Of a DNA stretch of 64,000 nt, positions 57,566-64,000 are shown in pieces; the stretch's first letter is position 1; the number at the start of each line of letters is the position of its first letter. The position numbers and the translations under genes were made by a program. The stretch lies in the NCBI GenBank assembly GCA_963848415.1, contig CAWKDN010000001.1, positions 1,612,001-1,676,000 of the forward strand. Direction: 5' to 3'. The notes beneath the pieces were generated by a model that worked only from the letters and a program-made list of their open reading frames with translations, ran no database searches and was not told the origin of the DNA. The stretch comes from CAVQBC01 sp963848415 (GTDB taxonomy: Bacteria; Actinomycetota; Thermoleophilia; Solirubrobacterales; Solirubrobacteraceae).

Positions 57566-58156
57566 GTGTCCCGGCTGCACCGCGTCTGCGTCTTCTCCGG
57601 CTCGAGCCCCGGCGGGCATCGGGCCTATCGCGAGGCCACCGAGGCGCTGGCGCTGGCGGCCCACGCCGCCGGCCTCGGGATCGTCTACGGCGGCGCGAGC
57701 GTCGGCCTGATGGGCGTCCTGGCCGACACCGCCCTGGAGTGCGGCGCCGAGGTGGTCGGCGTGATCCCGCGGGCGCTGGTCGACCGCGAGATCGCCCATC
57801 CGGGGCTGACCGAGCTGCACGTGGTCGACACGATGCACGAGCGCAAGGCGCGCATGGCCGAGCTCAGCGACGCCTTCGTCGCGCTGCCGGGCGGGGCCGG
57901 GACGCTCGAGGAGCTCTTCGAGGTCTACACGTGGTCGCAGCTGGGCCTGCACGCCAAGCCGTCGGCGCTGCTCAACGTGCGCGGCTACTACGACGGGCTC
58001 GCGGGCTTCCTCGACCACGCCGTCGCCGAGGGCTTCCTGCGCCCCGAGCTCCGCGCGACGCTGCTGATGGGCGAGGACCCCGCCGCGCTGCTCGACGAGC
58101 TGGCCGCCTGGGAGCCCACCACGGTCTCCAAGTGGGCGACGGGCGCGCGCGGATGA
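57566..58156 (+). CDS. LOG-family (TIGR00730) nucleotide 5'-phosphoribohydrolase
   Basis: A 196-residue Rossmann-like protein. VCVFSGSSPGGHRAYREA is the start; YGGASVGLMGVLADTAL and the catalytic LPGGAGTLEELFEVYTWSQLG (PGGxGTxxE) are the LOG signature, with MHERKARMAE before it. LOG proteins release free cytokinin-type bases from nucleoside monophosphates, or cleave other nucleotides. GTG 57566 is chosen. Its stop overlaps the start of the monooxygenase gene (ATGA), heading a coupled string. Confidence 0.94.
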   Translation: MSRLHRVCVFSGSSPGGHRAYREATEALALAAHAAGLGIVYGGASVGLMGVLADTALECGAEVVGVIPRALVDREIAHPGLTELHVVDTMHERKARMAELSDAFVALPGGAGTLEELFEVYTWSQLGLHAKPSALLNVRGYYDGLAGFLDHAVAEGFLRPELRATLLMGEDPAALLDELAAWEPTTVSKWATGARG

Positions 58157-59610
58157 GTACCGACGTCCGGGTGGCGATCGTCGGCGCCGGGTTCTCCGGC
58201 GTGGGCATGGCGATCCGCCTGCGCGAGCTCGGCGAGCGCGACTTCGTCGTGCTCGAGCGCGGCGACGACCTCGGCGGCACGTGGCGCGACAACCGCTATC
58301 CCGGCTGCGCCTGCGACGTCCCGTCGCACCTGTACTCCTACTCCTTCGCGCCGAACCCGGACTGGAGCAGCACGTTCTCCGGGCAAGCGGAGATCTGGGC
58401 CTACCTGCGCGCCTGCGCCCAGCGCGGCGGCGTCCTGGAGCACGTCCGGCTCGGCCACGAGGTCGGCGAGGCGGCGTGGGACGAGGCGAGCGGCCGCTGG
58501 CAGATCGACACCAGCCGCGGGCGCTTCACCGCGCAGGTGCTGGTCTCGGCCATGGGCGCGCTCAGTGAGCCGGCGCGGCCGGCGATCCCGGGCCTGGAGG
58601 ACTTCGCGGGCCCGGTGTTCCACTCCGCCGCCTGGGACCACGACCACGACCTGACCGGCGAGCGCGTCGCGGTGATCGGGACGGGCGCCTCGGCGATCCA
58701 GTTCGTGCCGCAGATCCAGCCGCGCGTCGGCCGGATGCACGTCTTCCAGCGCTCCGCACCGTGGATCCTCCCGCGGCCCGACCGCCCGCTGCACGGCCTC
58801 GAGCGCCGGCTCTACCGCCGCCTGCCGGCCGCCCAGCGGCTGATGCGCGAGGGCCTCTACTACGCCTACGAGGCCAAGATCCTGCCGTTCGTGCACCGGC
58901 GCCTGAGCCCACTGCCCACGCGCATGGCCCGGCGCCACCTGCACAAGCAGGTCGCCGATCCCGCGCTGCGCGCCAGGCTGACGCCGGACTACACGATCGG
59001 GTGCAAGCGGATCCTGATCTCCGACGACTACTACCCCGCGCTCACCCGGCCCAACGTGGAGCTCGTGACCGCACCGATCGCGGCGATCGACGACGGCGCG
59101 GTCGTGACCGCGGACGGGACCCGGCGCGCCGTGGACACGATCATCCTCGGCACCGGCTTCCACGTCACCGACGTCGCGGCGGCCCACCGCCTGCGCGGGC
59201 GCGAGGGGCGCCTGCTCTCAGACGTCTGGCAGGGCAGCCCGCAGGCCTACCTGGGCACCGCCATCGCGGGCTTCCCGAACCTCTTCATGCTCGTCGGCCC
59301 GAACACCGGGCTCGGCCACACCTCGATGCTGGTGATGATCGAGGCCCAGATCGCGTACGTGGCCGAATGCCTGGCGGCGATGGACGACCGCGGCGCACGC
59401 GCCCTGGAGGTGCGCCCGGAGGTCCAGGCGGCCTACAACGCCGACGTGCAGCAGCGGATGAAGAACACGGTGTGGACCTCGGGCTGCGCGAGCTGGTACC
59501 TCGACGACCGCGGCCGCAACACGACCCTGTGGCCCGGCTCGACCGTCGGCTTCCGCCGCGCGCTGCGGCGCTTCGAGCCGGCCGACTACGCGATGGAGGC
59601 AACCGGATGA
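58153..59610 (+). CDS. Flavin-containing Baeyer-Villiger-type monooxygenase
   Basis: A 485-residue FAD/NADPH enzyme. The FAD site is VGAGFSGVGMAIRL near residue 10; GGTWRDNRYPGCACDVPSHLYSYSF follows; the Baeyer-Villiger fingerprint FAGPVFHSAAW (F-x-G-x3-H-x3-W) lies near residue 155; the NADPH site is VIGTGASAIQFVP. It inserts oxygen into ketones to give esters, or oxidises heteroatoms. It is coupled at both ends (ATGA overlaps) to LOG and DsbA-like genes. The substrate is unknown. Confidence 0.93.
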   Translation: MSTDVRVAIVGAGFSGVGMAIRLRELGERDFVVLERGDDLGGTWRDNRYPGCACDVPSHLYSYSFAPNPDWSSTFSGQAEIWAYLRACAQRGGVLEHVRLGHEVGEAAWDEASGRWQIDTSRGRFTAQVLVSAMGALSEPARPAIPGLEDFAGPVFHSAAWDHDHDLTGERVAVIGTGASAIQFVPQIQPRVGRMHVFQRSAPWILPRPDRPLHGLERRLYRRLPAAQRLMREGLYYAYEAKILPFVHRRLSPLPTRMARRHLHKQVADPALRARLTPDYTIGCKRILISDDYYPALTRPNVELVTAPIAAIDDGAVVTADGTRRAVDTIILGTGFHVTDVAAAHRLRGREGRLLSDVWQGSPQAYLGTAIAGFPNLFMLVGPNTGLGHTSMLVMIEAQIAYVAECLAAMDDRGARALEVRPEVQAAYNADVQQRMKNTVWTSGCASWYLDDRGRNTTLWPGSTVGFRRALRRFEPADYAMEATG

Positions 59611-60452
59611 CCGCGGTCGAGATCGTCGAGTTCACCGACCCGGCCTGTCCGTGGGCCTACAGCGCCGAGCCGTTCCGCCGGCGCCTGCAGTGGCTCTACG
59701 GCGAGGGCGTGGGCTGGACCGAGCGCATGGTCGGACTGAGCGAGAGCCCGGACGACTACCTCGAGCGCGGCTTCACGCCCGAGCTGCAGTCCACGGCCTA
59801 CCGCAAGATCGCGCACGACCACGGCATGCCGATCGACACCGCCGAGCGCCCGCGCATGTCGGCCACGGTGCCGGCCTGCCGCGCGGTCGTGGCCGCCCGC
59901 CGCCACGACCCGGAGCGGACGTGGCCGCTGCTGCGCGCGCTGCGCGTGCGCACCTTCTCCGGCGAGCTGCTCGACGAGCCGGCCACGCGCGCGGGCGCGG
60001 CGCTCGACGCCGGGATCGACCCCGCCGAGCTCGAGCGCTGGATGGCCGAGCCGGAGACCGAGGCCGAGCTGCGCGAGGACATGGCCGCCGCGCGCGAGCC
60101 CGCCCCGGCGGCACGCGTGCTGGACGAGAAGCTCGCCAACTGGTCGGGCGGGCGCCGCTACACGTGCCCGTCCTACGAGGTCGTGCGGCTCGCCGACGGC
60201 GTGCGCATCGCCGTGCCGGGCTTCCAGCCCTTCGCCGTCTACGACGTGATCTTCGCCAACCTGACGCCGGGGCTGGACCGCCGCGAGCCGCCCGCGACGG
60301 TGGAGGACGTGCTCGCCTGGGCTCAGATCCCCCTGGCCACGCGCGAGGTCGCCGAGGTGGCCGATCTGTCCGACGACGACGCGCGCGAGCAGCTCGGGCG
60401 GGTGGCGCACGAGCGCCACGTGGGCGCCGACGGCTTCTGGACGCTGCGCTGA
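59607..60452 (+). CDS. DsbA/FrnE-like thioredoxin-fold protein without the CxxC pair
   Basis: A 281-residue thioredoxin-fold protein. The active-site region is EFTDPACPWAYSAEPFRRRL: one Cys followed by Pro-Trp-Ala, so the second Cys of the usual CPWC is missing. The helical insertion and the late GVRIAVPGFQPFAVYDVIFANL segment (cis-Pro region) fit the DsbA family. Without two cysteines a redox role is doubtful; glutathione- or mycothiol-type transferase chemistry is possible. ATG 59607 overlaps the monooxygenase stop. Confidence 0.85.
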   Translation: MTAVEIVEFTDPACPWAYSAEPFRRRLQWLYGEGVGWTERMVGLSESPDDYLERGFTPELQSTAYRKIAHDHGMPIDTAERPRMSATVPACRAVVAARRHDPERTWPLLRALRVRTFSGELLDEPATRAGAALDAGIDPAELERWMAEPETEAELREDMAAAREPAPAARVLDEKLANWSGGRRYTCPSYEVVRLADGVRIAVPGFQPFAVYDVIFANLTPGLDRREPPATVEDVLAWAQIPLATREVAEVADLSDDDAREQLGRVAHERHVGADGFWTLR

Positions 60453-60550
60453 GCGCCTTCTCGGACTCCGACGCCCGGGCGATCCGGGCCGCCCGATCTT
60501 TGGCCGCCGGTCGGTACGCCGATCCGGTCCCGGTCGCCACCCTGGCGGGG

Positions 60551-63319
60551 ATGCCACCCGAGATCCTCGAGGCCGAGGCGCCCGCGCGCCAGACGTCCGG
60601 GCGCTCGTTCGCCGACGACGAGGCGCTGCTGGCGTCGGTGCTCGCCGAGGTGATCCGCGCGGGGCAGGGGCATCGCGCGCTCGAGCTGCACGAGGAGGCC
60701 GTGGCGCTCGGCAAGCGCTCGCGCGAGGGTGACGACGCGGCTGCCGACGAGCTGGCCGAGCTGGTGGCCGGGCTCTCGCTCGCCGACGCCGAGGTGCTGA
60801 TCCGCTCGCTCACGCGCTGGTTCCAGTTGGTCAACCTCGCCGAGGACAACGAGCGCGTGCGGCGGCTGCGCCGCCGCGCGGCCGAGCTGGCTCCGGACGC
60901 GCAGGCGGGCTCGCTGCGCGATGCCGTCCAGCGGTTGGCCCGCAACGGCACGAGCGCCGAGGACCTCGGGCGCACGCTCGCCGCCGCCGAGCTGCGGCTC
61001 GTGATGACCGCCCACCCGACCGAGGCGCGCCGGCGCACGACGATCGAGAAGCTCGCGCGCGTGTTCGCGATCCTGCGCGACCTCGACCAGCGGCTGCCCG
61101 ACCCCAGCGACGACGCGATCGCCTGGCAGCGGCTCGCGGCGACGGTGCAGGAGCTGTGGGCCTCCGACGAGGTGCGGGCGGTCTCACCGACGGTGATCGA
61201 CGAGGTGGAGGCCGGCCTCGTCTACTTCGCCACGACCTTCGTGCACGTCGTGCCGCGGCTCTACCGCGAGCTCGAGAGCGCGCTGGCCGAGGAGTACCCC
61301 GGCGAACCGGCGCCCGTCCCGCCGTTGCTGACCTTCGGCTCCTGGATGGGCGGCGACCGCGACGGTAACCCGAACGTCTTGCCGGAGACGACCGTGCGCA
61401 CGCTGGCGACGATGCGCGCGGCGTGCGTCGGCTTCCTGGAGGGCCGCGCCGGCGAGCTGGCCGCGCGCATCTCGCTGTCGGCGCGGCTGACCGGCGAGCC
61501 CGAGACGCTCGCGCCGCTGCTGGCCGCCGGCGCCGAGCACTTCCCGGAGATCGCGGCGGAGCTCGAGCGGCGCAACCCGGAGGAGCCCTACCGGCGCGCG
61601 CTCGCGCTGGTCCGCGAGCGCCTACGGGCGACGCGCGGGCACGAGCCGGGCGGCTACGCCGCGCCGGAGGAGCTGCTGGGCGACCTGCGCTGCATCGAGG
61701 ACGCCTTGCAGACCGGCGGCGGTGGCTTCGTCGCCGGCGGCGACCTGCGCGACTTCATCCGCCAGGTCGAGGTCTTCGGCTTCCACTTCGCCCGCCTGGA
61801 CATCCGCGAGCACGCCCGCTTCCACCGGCGCGCGATCGGCGAGATCCTGTCCGTACTCGGCCTGCACGACGGCTACGCGGAGCTCGAGCCGGCCCAGCGC
61901 ACCGCCCTGCTCGCCCGCGCGATCAGCGAGCGCCGGCCGCTGGTGCCGGCCGACATCGAGGGCTTCTCGGCCTCCACCCGCGAGGTGGTCGAGACCTTCA
62001 GGACGCTCTACGAGCTGCTCGAGGGCGACCACGCCGGGTCGGTCCAGGCCTACATCATCTCGGGCGCCGAGTCCGCCGCCGACGTGCTCGAGGTGCTGCT
62101 GCTGATGAAGGAGTGCCGCCTGGCGACAGCCGGCGGCGAGGGGGCGCGGCTGCGGATCGTGCCGCTGTTCGAGACCGGCAAGAGCCTCGAGGGCGCCGCC
62201 GAGACGATGCGCGAGCTGCTCGCAGAGCCCGTCTACCGCGCGGCGCTGCGCGCCGTCGGCGACGAGCAGGAGATCATGATCGGCTACTCGGACTCCAACA
62301 AGGACGTGGGGTACGTCGCCTCCGGCTGGGCCACCTACCGCGCCCAGGTCGGGCTCGCCGAGCTGATGCGCGCCGAGGGCGTGAAGTGGACCTTCTTCCA
62401 CGGCCGCGGCGGAGCGGTGGGGCGCGGCGGCGGCCCGGCCAACGTGGCCATCCTCGCCCAGCCGCTCGGGACGGTGGCCGGCCGGATGAAGGTCACCGAG
62501 CAGGGCGAGGTGCTCTCCGCCCGCTACTCCGTGCCGGAGATCGCCCACCGCGAGCTCGAGCTGACCGCCAGCGCGGTGCTGGTCACCACCTTGAACCGCG
62601 AGCCGCGGGCGCGCCCGGACCGGATGGCGACCTTCCGGCGCGTGATGGCCGACATGGCCAGCCGCTCCGCCTACCACTACCGCGACCTGGTCTACGGCGA
62701 CCCGGGCTTCCCGGCGTTCTTCGACGCGGCGACACCGCTGGGGGAGATCTCCCGCCTGCGGCTGGGCTCGCGCCCGGCCAAGCGCGGCGAGGCACCCGGG
62801 ATCGAGGACCTGCGGGCGATCCCGTGGGTCTTCTCCTGGACGCAGGCGCGCATCGTGCTACCCGCCTGGTACGGGCTCGGCACGGCGCTCGAGAGCGCGG
62901 TCGCCGCCCACGGACTCGACCTCGTGCGCGAGATGCAGCGCGACTGGCCGTTCTTCGCGGCGCTGCTCTCCAACGCCGAGATGGCGTGCGCCAAGGCCGA
63001 CCTGGGCATCGGGCGCCGCTACGCGGAGCTGTGCGAGGACGAGGCCCTGCGCGAGCGCGTCTGGCGCCGGATCGAGGACGAGTTCGACCGCACGAGCCGG
63101 CTGCTGCTCGAGGTCGGCGACCACGAGCGCCTGCTCGACGGCGAGCCGGTGCTGCGCGACTCGATCCAGCGCCGCAACCCGTCCGTGGACCCGCTGTCGT
63201 TCGTGCAGATCGAGCTGCTGCGCCGCGCCCGGGCCGGCGCGCCGGGCGACGGCGCGCTGGACCGGGCGGCCGCTCAGGCGATCAACGGGATCGCGAGCGG
63301 ATTGCGCAACACGGGCTGA
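60551..63319 (+). CDS. ppc: Phosphoenolpyruvate carboxylase
   Basis: A 922-residue enzyme, full length for the bacterial type. Catalytic His lies in VMTAHPTEARRRT near residue 154; GSWMGGDRDGNPNV, FHFARLDIREH, GYSDSNKDVGYVAS and FFHGRGGAVGRGGGPAN are the other PEP- and bicarbonate-binding motifs; the C-terminus ends in INGIASGLRNTG. It carboxylates PEP to oxaloacetate to refill the TCA cycle. ATG 60551 (MPPEILEAE) is the first ATG before conserved sequence, 98 bases behind the DsbA-like gene. It converges on the right-edge gene with a 2-base gap. Confidence 0.98.
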   Translation: MPPEILEAEAPARQTSGRSFADDEALLASVLAEVIRAGQGHRALELHEEAVALGKRSREGDDAAADELAELVAGLSLADAEVLIRSLTRWFQLVNLAEDNERVRRLRRRAAELAPDAQAGSLRDAVQRLARNGTSAEDLGRTLAAAELRLVMTAHPTEARRRTTIEKLARVFAILRDLDQRLPDPSDDAIAWQRLAATVQELWASDEVRAVSPTVIDEVEAGLVYFATTFVHVVPRLYRELESALAEEYPGEPAPVPPLLTFGSWMGGDRDGNPNVLPETTVRTLATMRAACVGFLEGRAGELAARISLSARLTGEPETLAPLLAAGAEHFPEIAAELERRNPEEPYRRALALVRERLRATRGHEPGGYAAPEELLGDLRCIEDALQTGGGGFVAGGDLRDFIRQVEVFGFHFARLDIREHARFHRRAIGEILSVLGLHDGYAELEPAQRTALLARAISERRPLVPADIEGFSASTREVVETFRTLYELLEGDHAGSVQAYIISGAESAADVLEVLLLMKECRLATAGGEGARLRIVPLFETGKSLEGAAETMRELLAEPVYRAALRAVGDEQEIMIGYSDSNKDVGYVASGWATYRAQVGLAELMRAEGVKWTFFHGRGGAVGRGGGPANVAILAQPLGTVAGRMKVTEQGEVLSARYSVPEIAHRELELTASAVLVTTLNREPRARPDRMATFRRVMADMASRSAYHYRDLVYGDPGFPAFFDAATPLGEISRLRLGSRPAKRGEAPGIEDLRAIPWVFSWTQARIVLPAWYGLGTALESAVAAHGLDLVREMQRDWPFFAALLSNAEMACAKADLGIGRRYAELCEDEALRERVWRRIEDEFDRTSRLLLEVGDHERLLDGEPVLRDSIQRRNPSVDPLSFVQIELLRRARAGAPGDGALDRAAAQAINGIASGLRNTG

Positions 63320-63321
63320 GC

Positions 63322-64000
63322 TCAGTCCACCTCCTCGTCGCGGGCGGCGACGGCGGTATCGGGGTTGTCGGAGAACACGCCGTCGACGCCGAGGCCGAAG
63401 AACTGGGCGTATTCGGCGAACGCGTTGCCGTACTGGGCGGGGTCGCTGCCCACGCGCAGCTCGAGCGGCAGGAAGGTGTTCTCGTTGCGGAACGTGTAGG
63501 GGTGGACCTGCAGGCCGGCATCCTGCGCGTAGTCGACGAACTGGGTCGGCGGCAGCGAGTTGCCCGCCGCGTCGCGCGGGACGATCAGGGTCTTGGACGG
63601 CCCCACGCCGTCAGCGTATTCGGCGATCGCCTCGAGTCCGGCCGGGGTGGTCGGGTCCGGCGGAGCCTCCGCAGGGTCGGGGATGTAGAGCGGCAGAAGC
63701 TGGACGAGCGGCACGTCGATCCGGCGGTTCAGCCGCTGCAGGTTGCCGACCTCGAAGGACTGCACGAACACCTTCGCCCGTCGGCCGTCGAGGCCGTTGC
63801 GTCGCAACGTGCGCACGAGCGGCCCCTCGAGCGCGAGGCCGATCCCGCGGAAGTACGTCGGGTGCTTGGTCTCGGGGTAGATGCCGATCTCGCGCCCGAG
63901 CTCCCGCGAGAGGCGCTTGACGCGGTCGATGACCTCCTGCAAGGTCGGGATCTCGTAGCGCCCGTTGTAGAGCGTGTTGCGCGGGCGGATGTCCGGGATG
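63322..64000 (-). CDS. Glycerophosphodiester phosphodiesterase, GlpQ-type (N-terminus beyond window)
   Basis: The frame is open from base 64000 to the stop at 63322 (about 225 residues visible). It holds IPTLQEVIDRVKRLSRELGREIGIYPETKHPTYFRGIGLALEGPLVRTL, the middle of GlpQ-type enzymes with metal-binding Glu in YPETKHP, then KVFVQSFEVGNLQRL, VDYAQDAGLQVHPYTFRNE and LGVDGVFSDNPDTAV near the end. The HRG catalytic start lies outside. GlpQ enzymes are usually exported and give glycerol-3-phosphate. It differs clearly from the GDPD at 20159-20929. Confidence 0.92.
   Translation of the reverse strand, partial: IPDIRPRNTLYNGRYEIPTLQEVIDRVKRLSRELGREIGIYPETKHPTYFRGIGLALEGPLVRTLRRNGLDGRRAKVFVQSFEVGNLQRLNRRIDVPLVQLLPLYIPDPAEAPPDPTTPAGLEAIAEYADGVGPSKTLIVPRDAAGNSLPPTQFVDYAQDAGLQVHPYTFRNENTFLPLELRVGSDPAQYGNAFAEYAQFFGLGVDGVFSDNPDTAVAARDEEVD

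Overview
The window is a 64 kb piece of a very G+C-rich bacterial chromosome. Genes are densely packed, start/stop overlaps of the ATGA or GTGA type are frequent, and GTG or TTG starts are common. Several features point to Actinobacteria: a fused PafB-PafC (WYL) regulator, an Nei-type glycosylase starting MPEGDT, a PspC protein, a single-copy groES-groEL pair under CIRCE, a full-length Lhr helicase and many MarR/TetR regulators. A deep lineage such as Thermoleophilia (Solirubrobacterales) is my best guess, but that is inference from gene content. I see no rRNA, tRNA, phage, complete insertion sequence or CRISPR array.

Layout. 1-6 kb: an amidase cut by the left edge, a luciferase-like oxidoreductase, and a MarR regulator divergent from a three-gene drug-type ABC exporter. 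6-10.4 kb: a proline racemase-like gene coupled to an ornithine cyclodeaminase-like gene, a secreted RTX-like repeat protein and a zinc metalloprotease lipoprotein. 10.4-15.1 kb: a methyltransferase, an SRPBCC protein, two divergent MarR genes with twin operators, and groES-groEL with two CIRCE elements around one promoter. 15.1-18.4 kb: a tightly packed leftward string sigma factor, DUF4349, Crp, Nudix, ASCH-like. 18.4-30.2 kb: small secreted and membrane proteins, DNA-repair genes (Nei, family 5 UDG, Lhr), a TetR-UDG-MFS operon and a lipoprotein.

30.2-38.1 kb: dTDP-rhamnose genes rfbB-rfbD, with rfbA separated from them by a PucR regulator, a delta-9 desaturase, a cation/proton antiporter and a 2,2-dialkylglycine decarboxylase. 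38.1-39.2 kb: a decayed phosphatase/GAF gene. 39.2-48.8 kb: PafBC with a flavin split-barrel protein, a lone histidine-kinase dimerisation domain, and envelope genes (LytR-CpsA-Psr, EcsC, a clan GH-A-like secreted protein, an L,D-transpeptidase split by a frameshift). 48.8-57.3 kb: two MFS exporters with their operators, an SDR, EamA/Lrp, tandem GNAT, RNase D and TetR. 57.5-64 kb: LOG, Baeyer-Villiger monooxygenase, DsbA-like, PEP carboxylase, and a phosphodiesterase cut by the right edge.

No single large undescribed system stands out. The most unusual signal is a short hairpin-forming repeat (core AACCCC, a short loop, GGGG) found as inward-facing pairs at three intergenic loci, each beside an MFS exporter gene. 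Other points worth a second look are the twin-operator MarR pair, the double CIRCE, the frameshifted L,D-transpeptidase, the decayed phosphatase and the lone HisKA protein.
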